A stretch of DNA of 64,000 nucleotides from Congeria kusceri (Eukaryota; Mollusca; Bivalvia; Myida; Dreissenidae), in assembly GCA_027627225.1 (NCBI GenBank), contig CM051033.1, positions 11,190,558-11,254,557 of the forward strand, written 5' to 3'. The translations under genes and the position numbers were made by a program. The notes beneath the pieces are model-generated. The model ran no database searches and had not been told where the DNA came from. It was given only the letters and a program-made list of their open reading frames with translations. Below are positions 13,701-26,851 of this stretch, one piece after another; positions within the stretch are counted from its first letter, which is position 1, and the number at the start of each line of letters is the position of its first letter.

Positions 13701-16700
13701 ATGTGTACATGTAATAAACTGAAAACCGAAAACCAATTATGTATTTAAAGTAAACAAATACTCATTAAAAATTGAGGAAACAGGTTTTAAGACGTTTGCA
13801 GTGTGTGACAAACTTGGTTTGGTACGTCTTGCCACAGATGTTAACACTTTGAGTAAAACAGACAGAAATAAGTGTGAAAGTACTTGTTGGGATGGAAAAC
13901 CACTTCGACAACTGACAATTCGAGTTAAAACATGGAGATAACCATATTTATTTTACATACAATTAAAAGAGAGATAGTCGGGAATTATTTTCCATATCTG
14001 GAATTTGGACTTGGTTCGAAGCTGTTACAATAACTCCTGGGAATGGGTCAGGGGCGTAGCTTGGGTTCAAAAAATGTATAGGCACTATAGGTGGAATCAG
14101 CAAAATGACGCCGTAATTTATAATTTGGGCCAGGAGTGTTTATACTCGTATGTGGCTACAAACAACTAACTTCAGCTTAACCCCGATTTTACAAAATAAT
14201 TGTAAAATAAGCGTGTTTCATTAAATGTATTCCATAATGACGTAACGGACTCGTTAAACAATGAAGTATCAACACAGCCAAGAAGATCCCCTCACCCCCA
14301 TCCCCCCTCTTGTTTTTATTGCCTAAAGGAAGCTACGCCCCTGTGGGTCATGCCAATGTTTATTACAGATCGGAAAGTTGTCCTTGAAGTATACAGATGT
14401 ACTTGTTTTTTGTATCTGTATGGATTTTGTATAGATATAATACCTTTTCGAGTACATAAGACCATATAAATGCTATACATCGGGTACATTAAGAGACTAT
14501 GAAAGCCAAACAAATGTCGAATGTCCTTACGAGGGGATCTCACATAGTTCATGTAATAGGTATACACATGTGCATGTGTTATTATATGTTCAAATGGTGA
14601 ATATTCTAAGAATGGGTTAGCAGAAAAATACGTTGGCAACATAAATACCATACGCTACAGTAATACTTGTATACTGTAAATAAGTGGATATGCCAATGCA
14701 TCAGAGAGGCTAACCAAACAATGCACTGCAAATTTCTTGGTGGTCAGTGATTCTTGTCTGTCCATTGAATTGTCATAAAATACGGTTAATGTCCCTTAAA
14801 TTGTTGTAAAATACTGTTAATGTCCCTTTAATTGTTGTAAAATACTGTTTATGTCCCTTTACCGTAATTGCTGTAAAATACTGTAAATGGCTCTTTAATT
14901 GTTGTAAAATAATGTTAATGGCACTTCAATTGTTGTAAAATGCTGTTAATGTCCCTTTAATTGTTGTAAAATACTGTTAATGTCCCTTTAATTGTTGTTA
15001 AATACTGTTAATGTTCCTTTCATCGCTGTAATACTGTTAATGTCACTTTAATTGTTGTAATATGCTGTTAATGTCCCTTTAATTGTTGTAATACTGTTAA
15101 TGTCCCTTTAATTGTTGTAATACTGTTTATGTCCCTTTAATTGTTGTAATACTGTTAACCGCCCTTTAATTGTTGTAAAATACTGTTAATGTCCCTTTAA
15201 TTGCTGTAATATTGTTAATGTCCCTTCACCGTAATTGTTGTAATGCTGTTAATGTCCCTTTAATTGTTGTAATACTGTTATTGTCCCTTTACTTGTTGTA
15301 ATACTGTTAATGTCCCTTTAATTGTTGTAATATTGTTAATGTCCCTTTAATTGTTGTAATACTGTTAATGTCCCTTTAATTGTTGTAGTACTGTTAATGT
15401 CCCTTTAATTGTTGTAATACTGTTAATGTCTCTTTAATTGTTGTAATACTGTTAATGTCCCTTTAATTGTTGTAATATACTGTTAATGTCCCTTTAAAGT
15501 AAACAAATACTCATTAAAAATTGAGGAAACAGGTTTTAAGACGTTTGCAGTGTGTGACAAACTTGGTTTGGTACGTCTTGCCACAGATGTTAACACTTTG
15601 AGTAAAACTGACAGAAATAAGTGTGAAAGTACTTGTTGGGATGGAAAACCACTTCGACAACTGACAATTCGAGTTAAAACATGGAGATAACCATATTTAT
15701 TTTACATACAATTAAAAGAGAGATAGTCGGGAATTATTTTCCATATCTGGAATTTGGACTTGGTTCGAAGCTGTTACAATAACTCCTGGGAATGGGTCAG
15801 GGGCGTAGCTTGGGTTCAAAAAATGTATAGGCACTATAGGTGGAATCAGCAAAATGACGCCGTAATTTATAATTTGGGCCAGGAGTGTTTATACTCGTAT
15901 GTGGCTACAAACAACTAACTTCAGCTTAACCCCGATTTTACAAAATAATTGTAAAATAAGCGTGTTTCATTAAATGTATTCCATAATGACGTAACGGACT
16001 CGTTAAACAATGAAGTATCAACACAGCCAAGAAGATCCCCTCACCCCCATCCCCCCTCTTGTTTTTATTGCCTAAAGGAAGCTACGCCCCTGTGGGTCAT
16101 GCCAATGTTTATTACAGATCGGAAAGTTGTCCTTGAAGTATACAGATGTACTTGTTTTTTGTATCTGTATGGATTTTGTATAGATATAATACCTTTTCGA
16201 GTACATAAGACCATATAAATGCTATACATCGGGTACATTAAGAGACTATGAAAGCCAAACAAATGTCGAATGTCCTTACGAGGGGATCTCACATAGTTCA
16301 TGTAATAGGTATACACATGTGCATGTGTTATTATATGTTCAAATGGTGAATATTCTAAGAATGGGTTAGCAGAAAAATACGTTGGCAACATAAATACCAT
16401 ACGCTACAGTAATACTTGTATACTGTAAATAAGTGGATATGCCAATGCATCAGAGAGGCTAACCAAACAATGCACTGCAAATTTCTTGGTGGTCAGTGAT
16501 TCTTGTCTGTCCATTGAATTGTCATAAAATACGGTTAATGTCCCTTAAATTGTTGTAAAATACTGTTAATGTCCCTTTAATTGTTGTAAAATACTGTTTA
16601 TGTCCCTTTACCGTAATTGCTGTAAAATACTGTAAATGGCTCTTTAATTGTTGTAAAATAATGTTAATGGCACTTCAATTGTTGTAAAATGCTGTTAATG

Positions 16701-19700
16701 TCCCTTTAATTGTTGTAAAATACTGTTAATGTCCCTTTAATTGTTGTTAAATACTGTTAATGTTCCTTTCATCGCTGTAATACTGTTAATGTCACTTTAA
16801 TTGTTGTAATATGCTGTTAATGTCCCTTTAATTGTTGTAATACTGTTAATGTCCCTTTAATTGTTGTAATACTGTTTATGTCCCTTTAATTGTTGTAATA
16901 CTGTTAACCGCCCTTTAATTGTTGTAAAATACTGTTAATGTCCCTTTAATTGCTGTAATATTGTTAATGTCCCTTCACCGTAATTGTTGTAATGCTGTTA
17001 ATGTCCCTTTAATTGTTGTAATACTGTTATTGTCCCTTTACTTGTTGTAATACTGTTAATGTCCCTTTAATTGTTGTAATATTGTTAATGTCCCTTTAAT
17101 TGTTGTAATACTGTTAATGTCCCTTTAATTGTTGTAGTACTGTTAATGTCCCTTTAATTGTTGTAATACTGTTAATGTCTCTTTAATTGTTGTAATACTG
17201 TTAATGTCCCTTTAATTGTTGTAATATACTGTTAATGTCCCTTTAAAGTAAACAAATACTCATTAAAAATTGAGGAAACAGGTTTTAAGACGTTTGCAGT
17301 GTGTGACAAACTTGGTTTGGTACGTCTTGCCACAGATGTTAACACTTTGAGTAAAACTGACAGAAATAAGTGTGAAAGTACTTGTTGGGATGGAAAACCA
17401 CTTCGACAACTGACAATTCGAGTTAAAACATGGAGATAACCATATTTATTTTACATACAATTAAAAGAGAGATAGTCGGGAATTATTTTCCATATCTGGA
17501 ATTTGGACTTGGTTCGAAGCTGTTACAATAACTCCTGGGAATGGGTCAGGGGCGTAGCTTGGGTTCAAAAAATGTATAGGCACTATAGGTGGAATCAGCA
17601 AAATGACGCCGTAATTTATAATTTGGGCCAGGAGTGTTTATACTCGTATGTGGCTACAAACAACTAACTTCAGCTTAACCCCGATTTTACAAAATAATTG
17701 TAAAATAAGCGTGTTTCATTAAATGTATTCCATAATGACGTAACGGACTCGTTAAACAATGAAGTATCAACACAGCCAAGAAGATCCCCTCACCCCCATC
17801 CCCCCTCTTGTTTTTATTGCCTAAAGGAAGCTACGCCCCTGTGGGTCATGCCAATGTTTATTACAGATCGGAAAGTTGTCCTTGAAGTATACAGATGTAC
17901 TTGTTTTTTGTATCTGTATGGATTTTGTATAGATATAATACCTTTTCGAGTACATAAGACCATATAAATGCTATACATCGGGTACATTAAGAGACTATGA
18001 AAGCCAAACAAATGTCGAATGTCCTTACGAGGGGATCTCACATAGTTCATGTAATAGGTATACACATGTGCATGTGTTATTATATGTTCAAATGGTGAAT
18101 ATTCTAAGAATGGGTTAGCAGAAAAATACGTTGGCAACATAAATACCATACGCTACAGTAATACTTGTATACTGTAAATAAGTGGATATGCCAATGCATC
18201 AGAGAGGCTAACCAAACAATGCACTGCAAATTTCTTGGTGGTCAGTGATTCTTGTCTGTCCATTGAATTGTCATAAAATACGGTTAATGTCCCTTAAATT
18301 GTTGTAAAATACTGTTAATGTCCCTTTAATTGTTGTAAAATACTGTTTATGTCCCTTTACCGTAATTGCTGTAAAATACTGTAAATGGCTCTTTAATTGT
18401 TGTAAAATAATGTTAATGGCACTTCAATTGTTGTAAAATGCTGTTAATGTCCCTTTAATTGTTGTAAAATACTGTTAATGTCCCTTTAATTGTTGTTAAA
18501 TACTGTTAATGTTCCTTTCATCGCTGTAATACTGTTAATGTCACTTTAATTGTTGTAATATGCTGTTAATGTCCCTTTAATTGTTGTAATACTGTTAATG
18601 TCCCTTTAATTGTTGTAATACTGTTTATGTCCCTTTAATTGTTGTAATACTGTTAACCGCCCTTTAATTGTTGTAAAATACTGTTAATGTCCCTTTAATT
18701 GCTGTAATATTGTTAATGTCCCTTCACCGTAATTGTTGTAATGCTGTTAATGTCCCTTTAATTGTTGTAATACTGTTATTGTCCCTTTACTTGTTGTAAT
18801 ACTGTTAATGTCCCTTTAATTGTTGTAATATTGTTAATGTCCCTTTAATTGTTGTAATACTGTTAATGTCCCTTTAATTGTTGTAGTACTGTTAATGTCC
18901 CTTTAATTGTTGTAATACTGTTAATGTCTCTTTAATTGTTGTAATACTGTTAATGTCCCTTTAATTGTTGTAATATACTGTTAATGTCCCTTTAAAGTAA
19001 ACAAATACTCATTAAAAATTGAGGAAACAGGTTTTAAGACGTTTGCAGTGTGTGACAAACTTGGTTTGGTACGTCTTGCCACAGATGTTAACACTTTGAG
19101 TAAAACTGACAGAAATAAGTGTGAAAGTACTTGTTGGGATGGAAAACCACTTCGACAACTGACAATTCGAGTTAAAACATGGAGATAACCATATTTATTT
19201 TACATACAATTAAAAGAGAGATAGTCGGGAATTATTTTCCATATCTGGAATTTGGACTTGGTTCGAAGCTGTTACAATAACTCCTGGGAATGGGTCAGGG
19301 GCGTAGCTTGGGTTCAAAAAATGTATAGGCACTATAGGTGGAATCAGCAAAATGACGCCGTAATTTATAATTTGGGCCAGGAGTGTTTATACTCGTATGT
19401 GGCTACAAACAACTAACTTCAGCTTAACCCCGATTTTACAAAATAATTGTAAAATAAGCGTGTTTCATTAAATGTATTCCATAATGACGTAACGGACTCG
19501 TTAAACAATGAAGTATCAACACAGCCAAGAAGATCCCCTCACCCCCATCCCCCCTCTTGTTTTTATTGCCTAAAGGAAGCTACGCCCCTGTGGGTCATGC
19601 CAATGTTTATTACAGATCGGAAAGTTGTCCTTGAAGTATACAGATGTACTTGTTTTTTGTATCTGTATGGATTTTGTATAGATATAATACCTTTTCGAGT

Positions 19701-22700
19701 ACATAAGACCATATAAATGCTATACATCGGGTACATTAAGAGACTATGAAAGCCAAACAAATGTCGAATGTCCTTACGAGGGGATCTCACATAGTTCATG
19801 TAATAGGTATACACATGTGCATGTGTTATTATATGTTCAAATGGTGAATATTCTAAGAATGGGTTAGCAGAAAAATACGTTGGCAACATAAATACCATAC
19901 GCTACAGTAATACTTGTATACTGTAAATAAGTGGATATGCCAATGCATCAGAGAGGCTAACCAAACAATGCACTGCAAATTTCTTGGTGGTCAGTGATTC
20001 TTGTCTGTCCATTGAATTGTCATAAAATACGGTTAATGTCCCTTAAATTGTTGTAAAATACTGTTAATGTCCCTTTAATTGTTGTAAAATACTGTTTATG
20101 TCCCTTTACCGTAATTGCTGTAAAATACTGTAAATGGCTCTTTAATTGTTGTAAAATAATGTTAATGGCACTTCAATTGTTGTAAAATGCTGTTAATGTC
20201 CCTTTAATTGTTGTAAAATACTGTTAATGTCCCTTTAATTGTTGTTAAATACTGTTAATGTTCCTTTCATCGCTGTAATACTGTTAATGTCACTTTAATT
20301 GTTGTAATATTGTTAATGTCCCTTTAATTGTTGTAATACTGTTAATGTCCCTTCACCGTAATTGCTGTAATGTACTGTTAATGTCCCTTCACCGTAATTG
20401 TTGTAATACTGTTAATGTCCCTTTAATTGTTGTAATACTGTTAATGTCCCTTTAATTGTTGTAATCCTGTTAATGTCCCTTTAATTGTTGTAATACTGTT
20501 AATGTCCCTTTAATTGCTGTAATACTGTTAATGTCCCTTTAATTGTTGTAACACTGTTAATGTCCCTTTAATTGTTGTAATACTGTTAATGTCCCTTTAA
20601 TTGTTGTAATACTGTTAATGTCCCTTTAATTGCTGTAATACTGTTAATGTCCCTTTAATTGTTGTAATACTGTAAATGTCCCTTTAATTGCTGTAATATA
20701 CTGTTAATGTCCCTTTAATTGTTGTAATACTGTTAATGTCCCTTCACCGTAATTGCTGTAATATACTGTTAATGTCCCTTCACCGTAATTGCTGTAATAT
20801 ACTGTTGATGTCCCTTCACCGTAATTGCTGTAATATACTGTTCATGTCCCTTTCAGGATGAGCTGTTTGAAAAGGCCAAGGGTGAAATCCTGGATGAGGT
20901 TGTCAGTCTGGGGGCAGTGTCATCCAAACAGTGGTAATCAGTTGTTTTCTAATTAAAATTAATTGTGTGCAGAATGCGGGAAACAAAAGAAGCAGGGTTC
21001 AGCATTTTCCTATTTTGCTCTGGAGATTTCTCTATAAAACATACTAGTATTTTGTACTGACAATAGACATTTCCAGGTTTTTCCACAAACGGCTTGAACT
21101 TCTTCCAAGCTATTTTTGAAGGATTTATTTCCATTCATTGAATATCTGAAGCATTTCACAAGCTGTACCATGTGCTCTTTTGTGTGTAATATGTTTACTG
21201 TTAAACACATCATATCCAAGTGTGATGATTGGATAAAACTGCAGATTAATTTGCACATGATTGACATTTATGGAAACGTCTATTGTTTCTCCAAACCAGG
21301 GAGGAGCTGTTCTACAGGAAGCTGTGGGAGAAGGCTGCCACCTATGTGTTTCAAAACATCTACGTCCCTGCAGCCCAGGCAGGCACCATTGGGTGGGTAG
21401 AAATATTGGCCCCCGGGCATTTGATAAACCAATAGACCGATCCGGGTTTTGCCATGAATAGTTTAAACTCCTCCCCAGCTACTGTTGACGGATTAATTTC
21501 CATTCATTGAATATCACAACATAACCATGTGCTCTTCTAAACATCACAAATATGCATATGCTCTTTTGTATGAAATAGTTTTACCGCTAAACATGTGATA
21601 TCCAAGTGCGATGATTGGATAATATTGCAGATTAATTTCAATATGATAGACATTTGTGGAAGCGTCTATTAAGCATCTCCCACTGAGGGGATATAGAAAA
21701 AAAAAAGCGCCTCTTCTCCACCTGGGGATAAATATTGATAGTTGCAATAGACGTAGACTTAAGAGAATATACTTGTGTGTTTGCAAATATTCTGGGTACC
21801 AGTTTTGCATATGTCATTAACAAATCGTTCAAAATGAAAAATGCTATAGTTAGAGTTACAGAATGCTTAGTAAGATTCAAATTAGTGGCCTGGGTTGGTA
21901 TTCACAAAGCACCTTAAGTAGGGATGGGACCGAATACTGACATCAATATTTGAATATTGGTTTTAGGTTTTCGAATATATTCGAATATTCATTTTGTAAA
22001 TGCTACTATATACGGCACTCTGTCGGAATACATACCTATCCGAAATATTATACTACGTGTACGTAGTTGTTTGACCTTGTTTCAGTGGTAAAAGAGCGAT
22101 ATAACTTAGTGAGTGTTTGGAAAATATAAAGAAATGTGAAATATTGTTAAATGTATTGTTAATTAATTTGTTAATCGTTTTGTACACAAATTTGTCATTT
22201 GTCTGATGACCGTGTCAAGTACTTCCAAGCACATGATGGTTATTAATCAAGACTCTTGTATAATATATGGTGTTGATATAATGGAGAATAATTTACAAGT
22301 GACGTATATAAAGATGCTAATTTTGTTAAAGAAATTGATTGGCTGATAATGGATTCATTTTGACTGGTTTACTTGGAGAGTAATTGTAATTTACTGTAAA
22401 CAAGTTAACCGTATAGATGTCACTTAAGGACAATAAACAACAATGTACGCCCTGTGCAAACTGTTAAACCGTTATCACAACATGGCCCAGTTTTGTTATT
22501 TGTGGATAAAATGCGTCATATTCGCGCCTCCTACAGACTGTTAATTTGCGGCCCTTGTAAAGACTTGGCCCCCCCCCCCCCTGCCAGTTATCAATTGACG
22601 TTAATTTGACATGTTTGGCATGTGTTGTAAAAACGTTATACTGCCCCTGCCCACTAGGCAGGAAATACAACTTGAATTCATGTTAACTTTGCAATCAAAC

Positions 22701-25700
22701 TGGAAAAAAACATGATTTTTTTTTGTTTTTTTTTGTTCTTTAAAAAAATTTGACAATCGTTTTTTTATATTCGAATATTTTCTGATATTCAAATATTCGA
22801 GTATTCGGTCCCATCCCTAATCTTAAGTTATTTCTTAAATATTTTCACTTAAGTGCAAAATTGGAATGCATTATATTTCCTTACTTAATAAACAGATGCA
22901 TATGTTGTTGATATTCCTCAAATAATACTTCCATGATGGTGCTATTTTGAAGTGTTACTATGTGCTACACTGTTTCTTTATGGCATTAAACAGTTAAGGA
23001 AATTTCCAAATTTAAGGATAAGGATAAAAATTAACTTAAGATGTTTTGTGAATAACACCCCAGGTTAGAACAAAACAGGCTGATTCGGGACGACACTTTT
23101 TGCTTTTATGGTATTTTCTGTTTCAAGGAAGTCTCTTCTAAACATGAATCCACTGTAAGTGGAAAGTGTTGTTCTGGATCAGCCGGTGCGGACTGCACAG
23201 TATGATCCGGGACGACACTTTACGCACATGCATTCAGACCGATTTTCCCACTACGCGCCTTGTTTTATTTATGCTGTGTCTGTCTGATATCTCATTCAAC
23301 CTTAATTCAATCTGTCTGGCTTGTCAGACTCATTTCCCTGTAAATTTTATCATTAATCTTCATTTTTAGCTCGACTATTCGAAGAGTAGGTGAGTTTTCC
23401 TACTACCCCCGGCGTCCCCGTCCGTGTCTGAATTTGGTTCAAGTTTTTATTCAAAAGTCTTGTAACTTCAATATTACATAAGTTATTATGTTGAAACTTG
23501 CAATATACCTTTGTCATCAACTCCAGTGTCAGGAGCAACATTCCCCATAACTCTGTTTTGTATTTTAACAGAGTTATGCCCCTCTTTCACTTAGATTTTC
23601 TGGTTTAAGTTTATTCAAAAGTTGTGTAACTTCAAAACTACATAAGTTGTTCACTTGAAACTTCTAAATAACTTTTGTGATCAACTCTAGTATCAGGGGC
23701 AACAATACCCATAACTCTATTTTGTATTTTGACAGAGTTATTCCCCCTTATCACGTAGATTTTCTGGTTAAAGTTTATATTAAAAAGTTCGGTAACTTCA
23801 AAACTACTTAAGTTATTCACTTGAAACTTGGAACTAACCTTTGTCATCAACTCTAGTATCAGGGGCAACATTACCCATAACTCTATTTTGTATTTTGACA
23901 GAGTAATGCCCCCTTTTCACTTAGATTTTATTTTTTAAGTTTATATTCAAAAGTTTCATAACTTCAAAACTACATAAGTTATTCACTTGAAACTTGGAAC
24001 TTACCTTTTGTAAGATTTTCTGGTTAAAGTTTATATTCAAAAGTCTTCTAACTTCAAAACTACATAAGTTATTCACTTGAAACTTGGCACTAACCTGTGT
24101 CATCGACTCTAGTATTAAGGGCAACATTTCCCATAACTCTGTTTAGTATTTTGACAGAGTTAGCCCACTGTTTACATAGACTTTGTGGGGAAAGGTTTTG
24201 TTCCATAAATTTAGAAACTATACAAGGCTTCACTTAAATTTTTTGTATTTTAACAAATTTATGCCCCTTCCACTATCCAAAATATGTACCAACTGTAATA
24301 CTTTGAATAGTCAAGCGCTGTCCTCTGACAGTTCTTGTTTCTGCCTGTCTGGCATTTGAGTTTCTGTGTCTCTGGACTTACAACTCTAATATGATGTTAT
24401 TTTACGTGCAGCATCCCTGACTAGTTGACATGTGTGTATGTCCGGACGGTTCCAGTTACTTTCAGTGATTCTTTGATTTGAAAAGTGTGTTTTTTTCTTC
24501 CACGCTGAATTTCAGGAACTTAACTTAGGACTCCAATATGATGATACTTTATGTGCAGCATTCCTACCTAGAGGACATGCGCAGATGGTCAGGTTGTTCC
24601 AGTCGGGTGGTTTTTCACCTAGTTATTGCCCTTTGATTCGAAAACAAGGTGTTTTCCTTTCAACCTTAGATTTCAGGAAATATGATTCGAATTCAATAAC
24701 ACTTTATGTGCAGCATCACTACCTAGATGACATGGGCAAATACATGTAGTCAGGTGTTTCCAGTTTGAAAGAAGAAGACATGTATGACACGTATATAATG
24801 TGACATGTTAGCGCCGTGAGCACACAATGATTTGATCCCTCATTTCCATGTTTCAGGGAGTTCAATACGATGGTGGACATCAAGTCGTGAGCACACAATG
24901 ATTTGATCCCTCATTTCCATGTTTCAGGGAGTTCAATACGATGGTGGACATCAAGCTGACAGAATGGGCTAGCCATGCTCTGCCGAAGAAAAGTGTAGAG
25001 GTAAAGTTTTTAGTTGAAGCAAATTTATTTAATAAGCTTTTATCACATGCTAGAACTTGTTTTCCGTGTTATACAGCTATTACGAATGTTTTTCGCGTAC
25101 ACATGTTTAAGATAACAATTTGAGCGTTTTCATTGCCTGCATATGCTTTGATTGATCAATCGCATGACTTTATTTTGGTGAATTATGTCGTTAACATGAA
25201 ATAACGTCATGTCAGTACACAACTTTTAGGATTTATCAATATGGTAAAATTAGAAGGTTATTTTTTTAGTTTAAAAGCATGTGGTAAAAAAAGGTCTGAT
25301 ACTCGTTGTCATTTCATACTATATTTTAGTCCATGAAATTTGTTAGTAAGCTCGCCAAAGGCTTGCTTACTAACAAAATTCGTGAACTCGCTTAATAAAA
25401 TGTAGTATGAAATGACAGTTTGTGTCAGATCCATATATATAAGCCATGTGTGTGTCAGATCCTATATAAATCTCATGTTCATGTCAGATCCTATATACAT
25501 GCCAAGTGCGTGTCAGATCCTACATATATGCCATGTGTTTGTCGGATCCTATATGTATGCCATGTTCGTGTCAGATCCTATATATGCCATATGTGTGTCA
25601 GACCCTATATAAATGCCATGTGTGTGTCAGATCATATATAAATGCCATGTGTGAGTCAGATCCAATATAAATGCCATGTGCGTGTCAGATCCTATAAATA

Positions 25701-26757
25701 TATGCCATGTTTGTGTCAAATCCTATATATATGCCATGTTTGTGTCAGATCCTATATATATGCCATGTTTGTGTCAGATCCTATATAAATGACATGTGTG
25801 TGTCGGATCCTATATAAATGACATGTGTGTGTCAGATCCTATATAAATGCCATGTTCATGTCAGATCCTACATAAATGCCATGTGTGTGTCAGATCCTAT
25901 ATATATGCCATGTTCATGTGAGATCCTATATAAATGCCATGCTCGTGTCAAATTCTATATAAATGCCATGTGTGTGTCAGATCCTATATAAATGCCATGT
26001 TCGTGTCAGATCCTATATATATGCCATGTGCTTGTCAAAAGCCTGAGGCTTACTGTGGCTCTGGAGCCTGTTTGCTGGGTAGAACCAGAACATATTTTAT
26101 CCTATTACTACAGCCGAATTGATTGCATAACAACCCATCGTATAAACTTTAGCTTTATCCTATCGCTATTTTTAACATTTATTCCATCATTATTTTTAGA
26201 ACGCTATGTATTTGAAGTCATACCAACTGATGATGTTTGAAGTAAACAAAAAACCCAGTGTTTAACCTGGGAAACCAACATTTTTTTTTTTTTTCGGACA
26301 TATTTTTATGGCATTTACATGATTTAGTAGTAGTAGTAGTAGTAGTAATTGTAGTTGTAGTTGTAGTTGTAGTAGTAGTTGTAGTAGTTGTAGTAGTAGC
26401 AGTAGTAGTAGTTGTAGTAGTAGTTGTAGTTGTAGTAGTTGTAGTAGTTGTAGTTGTAGTAGTAGTAGTAGTTGTAGTAGTTGTAGTAGTAGGAGTAGTA
26501 GTAGTAGTAGTTGTAGTTGTAGTAGTAGTAGTTGTAGTAGTAGTAGTAGTAGTAGTTGTAGTAGTAGTAGTAGTAGTAGTAGTTGTAGTAGTAGTAGTAG
26601 TAGTAGTTGTAGTAGTAGTAGTAGTAGTAGTAGTAGTTGTAGTAGTAGTAGTTGTAGTAGTAGTAGTAGTTGTAGTAGTAGTAGTAGTAGTTGTAGTAGT
26701 AGGAGTAGTAGTAGTTGTAGTTGTAGTTGTAGTAGTAGTAGTAGTAGTAGTAGTTCC

Positions 26758-26802
<45 letters not shown>

Positions 26803-26803
26803 T

Positions 26804-26851
<48 letters not shown>

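Noticed and set aside
14316..19898. 111-codon minus-strand frame repeated four times
   Set aside because: It sits in the 1749-bp repeat and overlaps an embedded MITE. Identity between copies reflects repeat identity, not selection, and no domain is recognisable.
24857..24892. Upstream acceptor as the main start of exon j
   Set aside because: It reads into TCG TGA after ten codons and cannot join the next conserved exon. It is kept only as a possible alternative site.
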